40,980 nucleotides of DNA from an uncultured Mollicutes bacterium (GTDB taxonomy: Bacteria > Bacillota_I > Bacilli_A > RF39 > UBA660): contig UQQI01000008.1 of the NCBI GenBank assembly GCA_900543055.1, positions 1 to 40,980 of the forward strand. Reading direction: 5' to 3'. A program made the translations under genes and the position numbers. Under the pieces are notes generated by a model, which ran no database searches, was not told the DNA's origin, and saw only the letters and a program-made list of their open reading frames with translations. This document shows positions 16,329 through 25,900 of this stretch, piece after piece (the stretch's first letter is position 1; each line of letters begins with the position of its first letter).

Positions 16329-16356
16329 ACTCACCAACACTATTTATTATAGAACC

Positions 16357-16491
16357 TCTATTGATGAGTAGTTATTATTTTTTTTCTAATAAATTGTTTT
16401 AATTTATATTTGGATTAAAACATAGATATTTAGCTTACTTTTATGTTAATATATATTTATAACGATAATAATGGTGAGAATGGAGGAACAT
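16357..16491 (+). promoter_or_regulatory. Leader and probable promoter region of the LXG toxin operon
   Basis: This 135-bp gap holds a perfect 9-bp inverted repeat TGTTTTAAT/ATTAAAACA (16395-16403 and 16414-16422, 10-nt loop) without a T run, so it could be an operator. Downstream are several weak -10-like hexamers (TGT+TAATAT at 16444-16452, TATATT at 16452-16457). No -35 is convincing. The ribosome site GGAGG at 16482-16486 decides the start at 16492. Confidence 0.4.
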
Positions 16492-16872
16492 ATGGGATTA
16501 ATTCAGCCTTATTCTGGTAAGTATGTTACAGCAAAATCTGCAAGTAGCGAAATAGATGCAGATGCCATAATAGCAGGATGTGATTCTGTTGATAGTGCTA
16601 TTAGTAAAATGACTAGTGTTTTGTCTAATATTTATAGTGAAGGAAGTAAAATAACAAGTGATGCTTTATCTTTTGATGGAGTGAATATTAGTGGAGTTTT
16701 AGATGAATGTTGTTCTAATATGAGTAATGGTTATAATAATGTTATTCAGACTACAAACCAAATTAGAGAGCAAGCTATATCTATTTATAATCAATTACAA
16801 GAGCAATATAATCAGGAAGCAAAAACTAAAGATATGCAAATGGCATCTCTTGAAAATAAAAAAAATAATTAA
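16492..16872 (+). CDS. Small helical T7SS effector-associated protein (Lap/WXG100-like)
   Basis: A 126-residue, mostly helical protein starting MGLIQPYSGKYV. An in-frame ATG at 16471 has no ribosome site, while GGAGG sits 5 nt before 16492. Two long helices flank a central DGVNISGVLDE turn, a WXG100-like helical hairpin without a WxG motif, and the C-terminus is Gln/Lys-rich. It opens the operon that encodes DUF4176 and a giant LXG-like toxin. This is the usual place of LXG-associated chaperone/targeting proteins, so a role in delivering the toxin to EssC is likely but inferred. Confidence 0.65.
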   Translation: MGLIQPYSGKYVTAKSASSEIDADAIIAGCDSVDSAISKMTSVLSNIYSEGSKITSDALSFDGVNISGVLDECCSNMSNGYNNVIQTTNQIREQAISIYNQLQEQYNQEAKTKDMQMASLENKKNN

Positions 16873-16884
16873 GGAGTTGAGTTT

Positions 16885-17163
16885 ATGAATAATAATATTT
16901 TACCATTAGGTTCAGTTGTTTTGTTAAATAATGCCAAAAGATATATAGTTGTTATTGGTTATGCAATTGTTGAGGATGGTGGGAATAGTATATATGACTA
17001 TTTGGGTTGTCCTTATCCAATTGGTGTAATTGCTAGTGATGCTAATTTACTATTTAATAAAGAAGAAATTGCTAAAGTAATATTTACTGGTTTTAGTAAT
17101 GTCGAAGGTGATAATTTTAGAAATGAATTGGAAAATAATTTGAGGAGTATAAAAAATGGCTAG
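16885..17163 (+). CDS. DUF4176 family protein
   Basis: A 92-residue protein with the DUF4176 pattern: ILPLGSVVLLNNAKRYIVVIG near the start, then YDYLGCPYPIGV and 'FNKEEIAKVIFTGF'. DUF4176 proteins are commonly encoded beside LXG effectors and WXG-like proteins of Firmicutes type VII secretion; their exact task is not well defined. AAGGAGTTGAG precedes the start. The stop overlaps the toxin start by 8 nt, which suggests coupled translation. Confidence 0.8.
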   Translation: MNNNILPLGSVVLLNNAKRYIVVIGYAIVEDGGNSIYDYLGCPYPIGVIASDANLLFNKEEIAKVIFTGFSNVEGDNFRNELENNLRSIKNG

Positions 17164-20100
17164 TTTAAGTTATGATGGTGATATTGTAAATAATGCTGTG
17201 GAAGAAATCAGTCAAGTATCTAATAATTTTGATTCTATTTCATCGTCAGTAAAATTAGCAACTGCTAAAATTATATCAGCTGCTGGCTTTGATAAGTATA
17301 TCGGAGGTATTAATTCGGATACTTTTGCTGAGATTGTTAATGAGTGTAAAACTTATTGTGATTCATTAGTTCAAACAATACGTCAGTCTCAAATTCAAAT
17401 TCTTTCATATAGTCAAGATGATAGTGATATTCAATCTTTTTTAAATACATTAGGAAGGGCAGATTTTAAAGAATTAGATTTATCTAGTATCGATTCTCAT
17501 ATAACTGTAGCAAGAAGAACTGGTTTAATTGGTAAAGGTTTATTTGCAACAGGAGTAACGTTTGGCTTGGGACTTATTGAAGGAGTAGGAAACTTTCTTG
17601 AGACTGGTGCAGATTTAGTTGATATTGGTGTAACTGGAGTAAAGACAATATTTAGTGGAACGTACGATTTAATAAATGGTACAAATATTACTAGGCAAAT
17701 GTGGAATGAAACAAAAGCAAGAGTTTCAGAAAAAAAAGTAGAAAGCATTTTTAATGGTATGTATAATAATACTTCTATTGGTAATAAGATTAAAAGTAAT
17801 GCATATCAATTTGATATGGCAAGAGGAATTGGTAATGGTATAGGTTATTCTACTTCTATGATAGCTGCTAATGTTGTAACAGGAGGTCTTGCAAGTGGTG
17901 CTACTATTGGTTCTGTTGGAACGGTTGGAGCAGGTCAATTAGCAGCGACTGCGGGAGTTTTAGGATTTTCTAATGGAACAGAAGAAGCTTGGGCAGATGG
18001 TGCTACAATAAAAAAAGGTTTGACGTATGGTGCTGCTAGTGGAGGCTGGGAAGCATTACAATGGGGAATTGGAGCTAAAATTAATCAGTATGGTGGATTT
18101 GGTGATAAGGTTGCAAAAAGCGTATTAGGTAAAACTGCACAAGGTGGATTAAGTCGTGTTGCGCTTGATACTGTTGATTCTGGATTAGAAGGATTTGTTC
18201 AACCTGGTCTTACAATGATTTATAAAGATTATGGGCATGGTAATCTTGTTGATAATTATAAAAAAGCATTTAATGTTTCTGGTGGATGGAGTAATGTTGC
18301 ATCACAAGCAGCTATCGGAGGATTGATGTCAACAGGAAGTGAAGTTTTTGATGCTAGAAAAATATTAAAATCTTCCAAAAGAAAAACAAATATTACAAAT
18401 TTAAATGAAAAAAATGTTTCTGTTGAAAGCATCGTTGATAGTGATTATGATATTCCAACAATTATTGATAGTTATGTTGTTGAAAAAAGTGGAGCTGATT
18501 CAGTTGAAATAAAAGATAATAATATAACAGATAAAAAGGTTGTAAATGAGTCAAGTATTCATAGTACAGATGTGTTGTCAGGAGAAGGCAAATCTCAATT
18601 AGATAAAGTTGTAGATACTAAAGCTGACATTCCAAGTAAATTAGAAACAGATAGTCATAAGATTGAAATAGTAGATGAACATTTACAAAATGAGCATAAT
18701 ATAGGCGCAAATGAAACAGTCAAGAAGGTGGAAACAATAGATTTGGAAAAGGTGAAAAAAACTGTCTCAAGTGAGTCTAGTATTAAATCTGATAGTGTAC
18801 TAGATTCAAAGATAGTAAGTACTCACTCTCTTGAAAATAGCGAAAGTTTAGATAATAAAACTTCTATGAGAGTTGATATGTCTAATGCTGATGAGCAAGC
18901 AAAAAATATTTTTATTAGTAAAAAAACAGAACTAACACGTGAAGAAATAATTAGTAATATTGAAAGTGGAAAAAATGTTTCGTTTTCAGATTTTAAAACA
19001 TTAGGAAAAGATGTAACTCCTGAAGTAAAAGCAAAATACTATATTAGTTTATATGATAATATTGGAGATAAATTACCTTCTGATGTGTGTGAAAAGATAA
19101 AAGAATTGAAAGATGTAGATTTTTCTACGGCGTCTAAAAAAGTAATAAGTAAAAAATTGAGTCCTGTTGATGGTCCTTCAAATAACTTATTTACTAGTAC
19201 AATTAAAAGTTCATTAAGCGGCTATGATAAAAAGTTTACACCTATTGTAGCGAATATTAATTCTAAAATTTTGGATTTATACATTAATGGAGATACTGAA
19301 TTAGCAGATAATATTTTAGAAAACATTAATGCTTATACTAATGCGTTTAAGAGATTGAATGAATTTTCTACTGGTATATTTGAAAGTGTAGTTAAAACTA
19401 ATGATGCCGTTTTCAGTACAGCAAATATTTCTAGCAATCTTGATAAAAATATTGAAATTGATTTAAATGATATTCTAGATGGTAAAAGTGTTGATTTATC
19501 AAAATATAATGAATTATTTAAAACTAGAAACAATTCTGTTGCAAAAGACTATTTATTAAATACTCCTTTTATAAAAAAATATGGACTTATCGATTCAAGG
19601 TTTGAATTTAATTTTGAAAATGAAGATTTGTCTTCTATTTTTGAATCCATTAGAAAGGCAACCAGTGGCAAAGGAAATCAAAAACTTCTTGATTTTAATA
19701 AAGTCGATTATAAAGGAGATACTGATGGAAATCTATTGCAGGCAAAAAGACAATTTAATAATATTTTTTCTGATAAATATATAAAATCTTTAAATAATAC
19801 TGATTTTGTTCCTGTTAATAGTGTTGAGTTTGAAAAGGCAACTGGAATGAATATTGCTAAATATTATTGTGATCAATTGGAAAATAATATGAATATTAGT
19901 GATATAAATCTAAAAGTTGTTGAAATATTAGATGATTATAAATTAAATAGATTTAAAAATTTTATTAGTGAAAATAATATTAATTTAGAGAATTTGAATT
20001 TAAGTGAAAATAATATTGTAAAAATATCTCAAATGATCGATTTTAGTGATTCTGATTTAAAATATGAGAATAATGCTTTAATTGCTTTAGCAAGAGTAAA

Positions 20101-21079
20101 TAATCAAGATATAATAGATTCCGATTTTATTTGTGATTTTAAAAACTATAGTGGTAATGGTGCTGATTCTATTAACTTAAATAAAATACTAAAGGATATT
20201 GTTTTATCTGATAGTGTTGATAATGCTAAAGTTGTTGCTGATAATTATAGAAAAATTTTTGCATCAAATAAAATGTCAAAAATTAAAAATACTGTTTTTG
20301 AACAGGGGTCTAGTTTTGGATTAGATGAGAATATATTAGATAATATTACATCGAAAATATATGATAGTAAATCGAGTACTTCTAGTGTCGGGGTATCTTA
20401 TATTTCTCCTCAAACTATAAAAGAGGAAATAGTTACAATTTTATCATCTGAAAACAATTTAAATGATAATGTTATTGCTTCATTAAAATCTGATTTTTCA
20501 AAGATGCTTGGAGGAGACTCTTCATTGTATGATACTATTGATTTTAATGGAAAAACGTATACGGAGATGTTTAAATCTGCTCTTGATAAAAGACTTGAAG
20601 ATGTTAAAAATTCTTATGATAATGGAACAAAAAACTTAGAACAATTAAGGGAAGAGCAAAAAAGTGTATGTTCTAGTATTGCAAAGTATACTGAAGTTAA
20701 AGAAAGTATTATTGAACATATCTTAATGTATGATGCTGCAAGTGGACAAGATGGTGGCTGCCATTATAATAGTTCATTAATGTATCCTTATACATTTGTT
20801 TCAACTATGCCTAATGCTTCTGTAAATGATGCTTTTAAAGTTGAGTTAAATGTAATTGGTAATAAAAAACCTATATCTAAGACTTTTTGGCCAGAAAATA
20901 TTAGTGTGTCATCGATTTTTGATATTGCAAGAGATGGAAAATTGCTTACAAATTTAGATGAAGCAAGTATAAGAGGAAATGGGAATTTTGTATTTACAAA
21001 AAAATATGGTAATGCTACAATCAATGTAATTGTTAATCAAAATGGAGATTATGTTACTGTATTTCCTATGGTAAAATAA
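17156..21079 (+). CDS. LXG-like polymorphic toxin with possible EndoU-like C-terminus
   Basis: A 1307-residue T7SS effector candidate. Residues 1-115 are helical and WXG/LXG-like (MASLSYDGDIVNNAVEEI onward). Residues about 120-395 are Gly/Ala-rich and hydrophobic (for example about 224-271), as in translocation regions of large toxins. Residues about 400-1190 are a long charged, mostly helical linker. The last 110 residues (from 1198) look like a nuclease tip. GGCHYN could hold a catalytic His; then come FKVELNV, KTFWPENISVSSIF and the ending INVIVNQNGDYVTVFPM. This order resembles bacterial EndoU RNases (FxP-W/N-S...G-x-I/V-x-T-A/V-Y/F-P), but only one His is evident, so the class is uncertain. 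GAGGAG precedes the ATG. The next gene is probably the immunity gene. Confidence 0.78.
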   Translation: MASLSYDGDIVNNAVEEISQVSNNFDSISSSVKLATAKIISAAGFDKYIGGINSDTFAEIVNECKTYCDSLVQTIRQSQIQILSYSQDDSDIQSFLNTLGRADFKELDLSSIDSHITVARRTGLIGKGLFATGVTFGLGLIEGVGNFLETGADLVDIGVTGVKTIFSGTYDLINGTNITRQMWNETKARVSEKKVESIFNGMYNNTSIGNKIKSNAYQFDMARGIGNGIGYSTSMIAANVVTGGLASGATIGSVGTVGAGQLAATAGVLGFSNGTEEAWADGATIKKGLTYGAASGGWEALQWGIGAKINQYGGFGDKVAKSVLGKTAQGGLSRVALDTVDSGLEGFVQPGLTMIYKDYGHGNLVDNYKKAFNVSGGWSNVASQAAIGGLMSTGSEVFDARKILKSSKRKTNITNLNEKNVSVESIVDSDYDIPTIIDSYVVEKSGADSVEIKDNNITDKKVVNESSIHSTDVLSGEGKSQLDKVVDTKADIPSKLETDSHKIEIVDEHLQNEHNIGANETVKKVETIDLEKVKKTVSSESSIKSDSVLDSKIVSTHSLENSESLDNKTSMRVDMSNADEQAKNIFISKKTELTREEIISNIESGKNVSFSDFKTLGKDVTPEVKAKYYISLYDNIGDKLPSDVCEKIKELKDVDFSTASKKVISKKLSPVDGPSNNLFTSTIKSSLSGYDKKFTPIVANINSKILDLYINGDTELADNILENINAYTNAFKRLNEFSTGIFESVVKTNDAVFSTANISSNLDKNIEIDLNDILDGKSVDLSKYNELFKTRNNSVAKDYLLNTPFIKKYGLIDSRFEFNFENEDLSSIFESIRKATSGKGNQKLLDFNKVDYKGDTDGNLLQAKRQFNNIFSDKYIKSLNNTDFVPVNSVEFEKATGMNIAKYYCDQLENNMNISDINLKVVEILDDYKLNRFKNFISENNINLENLNLSENNIVKISQMIDFSDSDLKYENNALIALARVNNQDIIDSDFICDFKNYSGNGADSINLNKILKDIVLSDSVDNAKVVADNYRKIFASNKMSKIKNTVFEQGSSFGLDENILDNITSKIYDSKSSTSSVGVSYISPQTIKEEIVTILSSENNLNDNVIASLKSDFSKMLGGDSSLYDTIDFNGKTYTEMFKSALDKRLEDVKNSYDNGTKNLEQLREEQKSVCSSIAKYTEVKESIIEHILMYDAASGQDGGCHYNSSLMYPYTFVSTMPNASVNDAFKVELNVIGNKKPISKTFWPENISVSSIFDIARDGKLLTNLDEASIRGNGNFVFTKKYGNATINVIVNQNGDYVTVFPMVK

Positions 21080-21099
21080 TAATTTTTGGAGGTGTTATA

Positions 21100-21543
21100 A
21101 TGAGTTCTAATATAACTTATGGATTGAATCCAGTTTCTTGGAAAATAGAATTTAAATGTTCTGAACCTGATGACTCTTTTTATATTTATATGAATTCTTT
21201 AGATGTTAATGAGTTGATATCATTAGGTGAAAATGTAAAAAAAATTATCAATGGTGAGAAAGAAAAATATGATAATGATAATGAAATAGGTAAAATTCAT
21301 GTTGAAAAGGATCTTACAACAATTGAGGCATATGTTCCTGGCTTTGAATTATCAATATTAAATACTAAATATTTTTTAAATTTAGTGACATATGTTTTAA
21401 TTAATTATGAAATATTGGATGATGATTCTATTTTAAATGGGTGTCCAAGTATTAATAAATATATTTATTCGGTGATTGGTAGTCGTTTATTGCCCGAAAA
21501 TCCATTAACTACATTAAAAAAAAAAGAAGTAGGGAAAGTTTAG
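21100..21543 (+). CDS. Probable immunity protein for the LXG-like toxin
   Basis: A 147-residue, acidic, soluble protein with no signal peptide or membrane helix, starting after a strong GGAGGTG 20 nt downstream of the toxin stop. No family is recognised. The assignment rests on position: single-domain cytoplasmic proteins directly after polymorphic toxins are usually their inhibitors. The alternating beta/helix pattern (WKIEFKC, FYIYMNS, LTTIEAYVPGF) fits a small globular binder. It could instead be another accessory protein. Confidence 0.6.
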   Translation: MSSNITYGLNPVSWKIEFKCSEPDDSFYIYMNSLDVNELISLGENVKKIINGEKEKYDNDNEIGKIHVEKDLTTIEAYVPGFELSILNTKYFLNLVTYVLINYEILDDDSILNGCPSINKYIYSVIGSRLLPENPLTTLKKKEVGKV

Positions 21544-22848
21544 ATGAAAATTAATGTAGATGAATCAATTTTAAAAATATTGAAGTTTATTAATAATAGT
21601 GGATACGAAGCATACTTAGTTGGTGGCTATGTAAGAGATAAATTATTAAATTGCAATAGCAATGACTATGATATTTGTACTAATATTCCATTTGAAATAT
21701 TAACTAATAATTTTAATAATTTTAAAATGATGAAAGAAAATGATAGAAGAAATATAGGATGTTTAAGATATGACGATAAAGAATTTGAATTTATAGCTTT
21801 TAAAGGAGATACTTTGATTGATGATTTAAAAAAAAGAGATATTACTATTAATGCTATTGCATGTGACGGTAATTGTAAAATAATTGATCCTTTAAATGGA
21901 GTTTCTGATATCCAAAATAAAAATATTTCTTTAGTTGATAAGAGTGGTAATGGAATTGATTTTGATCCACTTAGAATTCTTAGGATATTAAGATTTTCAT
22001 CGATATATGGTTTTTCGATTGATGATAATACAAAACGTATTATAAATGAAAAAAAATTTTTATTGAATAATGTTGCTTCTGAGAGAATTTTTGAAGAATT
22101 TAAAAAAATTATCACATCACCTGGAGCTACAAATGTAATTAAAGAGTATGCTGATATTTTTTGTGTAATTATTCCAGAGATTAAAGAAATGAGAGGGTTT
22201 ATTCAAAATAATCCATATCATATTTATGATGTGTTAGAACATACATTAAAAGTAATGGATAATGTTCCAATTGATAATTTAGAATTACGCTTAGCTGCTT
22301 TATTTCATGATATGGGTAAGCCTTTTGTTTATAGTGAAGATGATAATGGAATGGGGCACTTTTACGGGCATCCAAGTGTTAGTGAAAAAATATTTTGTGA
22401 TTTTTGCAAAAAATATAAGGTTGATAATAAAATGAGAGATAATGTTAGTAGATTAATTAGATTTCATGAGAGAGAGATTCCTTTAAACAAAAAAAGTGCT
22501 CATAGATTTTTAATTTCATATGGAGATGAAAATGTTAAACAGCTGTTTACTTTAAAGAAAGCAGATATTTTAGGGCAAAATCCAATATACGATTCAAGAC
22601 TTTTAGCTCTTGATGAGACAGAAAAATATTTAGAAATGTTAGTTATGGAAGAACCTGTTTTTAGTGTTAGAGATTTGGCAATCAATGGTAATGATTTAAT
22701 GAAAATTGGAATATATGGTAAAGATATAGGTGTTACGTTAAATCAAATTTTGGATAAAGTTATATCTGGTGATATTGATAATAACTATGATTCTATTAGT
22801 AAATATCTTTCAAATTTTATAAACATTGGAAATAAAAAATTAAAATAA
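21544..22848 (+). CDS. cca: CCA tRNA nucleotidyltransferase
   Basis: A 434-residue class II CCA-adding enzyme, which builds or repairs the 3' CCA of tRNAs in the cytoplasm. Motifs: LVGGYVRDKLL (about residues 25-35), the metal-binding NDYDI (about 40-44), KKRDITINAIA (about 97-107), and a C-terminal HD domain with LAALFHDMGKP (about 249-259). Length is normal for the HD-containing type. The ATG begins on the base after the immunity-gene stop, with TAGGGAAAG as ribosome site, so it appears to be the last gene of the toxin operon. No separate promoter is obvious between them. Confidence 0.93.
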   Translation: MKINVDESILKILKFINNSGYEAYLVGGYVRDKLLNCNSNDYDICTNIPFEILTNNFNNFKMMKENDRRNIGCLRYDDKEFEFIAFKGDTLIDDLKKRDITINAIACDGNCKIIDPLNGVSDIQNKNISLVDKSGNGIDFDPLRILRILRFSSIYGFSIDDNTKRIINEKKFLLNNVASERIFEEFKKIITSPGATNVIKEYADIFCVIIPEIKEMRGFIQNNPYHIYDVLEHTLKVMDNVPIDNLELRLAALFHDMGKPFVYSEDDNGMGHFYGHPSVSEKIFCDFCKKYKVDNKMRDNVSRLIRFHEREIPLNKKSAHRFLISYGDENVKQLFTLKKADILGQNPIYDSRLLALDETEKYLEMLVMEEPVFSVRDLAINGNDLMKIGIYGKDIGVTLNQILDKVISGDIDNNYDSISKYLSNFINIGNKKLK

Positions 22849-22851
22849 TCA

Positions 22852-22912
22852 AAAAAGAAAATTATGTAAATAGACATTTTGGTTAAGTTTACATTAATTT
22901 TCTTTTTATTAT
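22852..22912 (+). terminator. Terminator of the toxin-cca operon
   Basis: Long imperfect stem: AAAAGAAAATTATGTAAA pairs with TTTACATTAATTTTCTTTT across a loop of about 19 nt, ending in T-rich sequence. Confidence 0.65.
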
Positions 22913-22925
22913 GTTGATTTTGATA

Positions 22926-22931
22926 TATAAT
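22926..22931 (+). promoter_or_regulatory. -10 box (TATAAT) for the PFOR gene
   Basis: TATAAT, preceded by TGATA, 25 nt before the ATG at 22956. Ribosome site AAAGGGTG at 22943-22950. No good -35. Confidence 0.5.
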
Positions 22932-22955
22932 ATTAGTAGTTGAAAGGGTGATTAA

Positions 22956-25900
22956 ATGAAAAAAATAATGGATGGTAATGAGGCAGCTAGTTATGTTTCA
23001 TATAATTTTACTGAAGTAGCAGGAATATATCCTATTACGCCTGCATCTCCTATGGCAGAGCTTACAGATAAATGGAGTAGTGAAGGAAAACTTAATTATT
23101 TTGGTACTCCAGTAAGAATTGTTGAAATGGAGTCTGAAGCAGGAGCAGCTGGTATGGTACATGGCTCTCTTCTTGCAGGTTGTTTAACTACAACTTATAC
23201 AGCAAGTCAAGGTTTATTATTAATGATTCCTAATATGTATAAGATTGCAGGAGAACTACTTCCTTGTGTTATAAATGTTGCTGCTAGAAGTTTAGCAACA
23301 CATGCTTTATCAATCTTTGGTGACCATCAAGATATATATGCAGTACGTGGAACTGGTTTTGCAATGCTTGCATCAAGTTCTGTACAAGAAGTTATGGACT
23401 TAACAGGAGTTGCTCACTTATCAGCAATTAAAGGACGTGTTCCATTTATTAACTTCTTTGATGGATTTAGAACAAGTCATGAATTACAAAAAGTAGACGT
23501 TATTGATACTGATAAATTAAAAGGATTAATAGATCAAAAAGCATTAAATGAATTTAGAAATAGTGCATTAAATCCAAATAATCCTATGATTAGAGGAACT
23601 GCTCAAAATGGAGATATTTATTTCCAAGCAAGTGAAGTAAGAAATACTTACTATGATAAAGTACCAGATATTGTAAACGACTATATGAGTAAAATTAATA
23701 AAATAACTGGAAAAGATTATAAACCATTTAATTACTATGGAAGTCCTACAGCAACTAAAGTTATTGTTGCTATGGGTTCTGTTTGTGAAACTGTAAAAGA
23801 AACAGTAGAATATTTAACTAAATTTAGAAATGAATCAGTTGGTTTATTAGAAGTTCATTTATACAGACCATTTAGTTCTAAGTACTTCTTAAAAGAACTT
23901 CCTAAGACAGTTAAAAAGATAGCTGTACTTGATAGAACAAAAGAGGCAGGAAGTGCTGGAGAACCATTATATTTAGATGTTATTAAGACAATAAAAGAAG
24001 CAGATGCTAAAGTAAATGTTATTGGAGGAAGATATGGTCTTTCTTCAAAAGATACAACACCTGCTATGATAAAAGGAGTATTTGACTTTTTAGATACAAG
24101 AGATGCACATACTAACTTTACAGTTGGTATTAATGATGATGTTACTAATTTAAGTATTCCATATGATGATAAGTTTAGTATATCAAATAAGAAAAATATT
24201 GAATTCTTAATATATGGATATGGTAGTGACGGTATGGTTTCAGCATCTAAGGATTTGATGAAGATTACTGGTACTTATACAAATGCTTATGTACAAGGTT
24301 ATTTTCAATATGATTCTAAAAAGAGTGGTGGAATTACTATATCTCATTTAAGATTTGGTAAAGAGCCAATTAAATCTACTTATTATGTTTCTCTTGCTAA
24401 TATTGTAGTTTGTACAAAAGATAGTTATTTATCTAGACTAAAAATGATTGATAAGATTAAAGATAATGGTATATTTGTTTTAAATACTAACAAGAGTGCA
24501 GATGAGGCTCTTGCTATGATGAATAATAATGATAAGAGATTGTTGCAACAAAAGAAGATTAAAATGTTTATCATTGATGCTAATAAGATTGCTGCAGAAG
24601 TGGGACTTAATGGTAAGATTAGTACTATAATGGAGACTATTATATTTAAATTAGGTAAGATAGTTGATTCTACTTTTGCAATTGAAAAGATTAAGGAGAA
24701 CTTAAATGGAAAATTTGGTAATAAGGGTGGAAATATAGTAGAAAAGAATATTAAGGCTATTGATATGGCAATAGATGGATTATGTGCTGTAAAGATTCCT
24801 TATGTTGATTTCGATTTTACAGTAATGCCTAAGAAGAGTTTCTTTGAACTTGTTGATTGTATGGAAGGCGATTCAATTCCTGTTAGTAGTTTTTTAAAGA
24901 TGCCTGCTGGTGAGTTTGAAGCTGGAACTTCTAAGTATGATAAACGAGATAGTAGTGAGATTGCTCCATCTTATTGTTCTGAGAATTGTATTGGATGTAA
25001 TATTTGTAGTTTAGTTTGTCCACATGGTGTTATTAGACCATTCTTACTTGATAATAATGAAGTAATGGATGCACCTGAATCTATGAGAGATAAATTAATT
25101 AATGCAAATATTAAAGATAAGGATTATAAATTCTCTGTTGGTGTTAGTTTACCTGATTGTACAGGATGTTCCTTATGTGTTGAGGCTTGTCCTGGTAAAA
25201 AAGGTGTTAAAGCTCTTGTTATGAAGATGAAAGATGAGTTGAAGCAAGAAAAGAAAGATGAAGAGTATAAATATTTATTTACAGAAGTAAGTGAAAAGAA
25301 AAATGTTATGCCAACAAACTCTGTTCGTGGAAGTCAATTTGTTAAACCTAAGTTTGAGTTTCCAGGAGCATGTGCTGGATGTGGTGAAACTCCATATTTA
25401 AAACTTTTAACACAATTATTTGGAGATAGAATGGTAGTTGCTAATGCAACAGGTTGTTCATCTATTTATGGAGCAAGTGCACCATCAATGCCATATTCAA
25501 TTCCATGGGCTAATTCTTTATTTGAGGATAATGCAGAATTTGGATTTGGTATAAAAATTGCTGATTTAACTATAAAAAATCAAATAGTTTCATTGATTAA
25601 AAATAATATGGATAAAGTTAGAAATAGCGAAAAGGAAACTTATCAGGCATATTGTAGTGAGCAAAATCTTGAGAATTCAGAGGCTTTGATGGAAATAGTT
25701 GAGAATACAAGAATTCCAGAGTTGTTAAAGCTAAAAGACTTTATTGTTCCACGTTCAGTTTGGATGATTGGTGGAGATGGTTGGGCATATGATATTGGAT
25801 ATAATGGAATTGATCATGTCCTTGCTAATCGTGAAAATGTAAATATTTTAGTTCTAGATACAGAAGTTTATTCAAATACAGGTGGACAAGCTTCTAAATC

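Larger units (their letters stand above)
15953..16356 (-). mobile_element. Internally deleted ISL3-family element with both inverted repeats
   Basis: The left end reads GGTTCTTTGTCAAATAGTGT from 15953. The complement of the right end, starting at 16356, reads GGTTCTATAATAAATAGTGT and then TGGTGA. The two ends share GGTTCT, AAATAGTGTT and GTGA, which fits ISL3-type terminal inverted repeats. Between them is only the 3' end of a transposase gene on the minus strand, so about two thirds of the usual 1.3-1.5 kb element is missing. The flanking 8-mers (gaaggatt and tctattga) do not match, so no target duplication is visible. It sits 7 nt after a stop codon. Confidence 0.75.

Noticed and set aside
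21090..21098. TGTTATAAT immediately before the immunity gene ATG
   Set aside because: It matches an extended -10, but it overlaps the ATG and transcription would start inside the gene. The leader GGAGGTG and the 20-nt gap fit simple translation from the toxin transcript.
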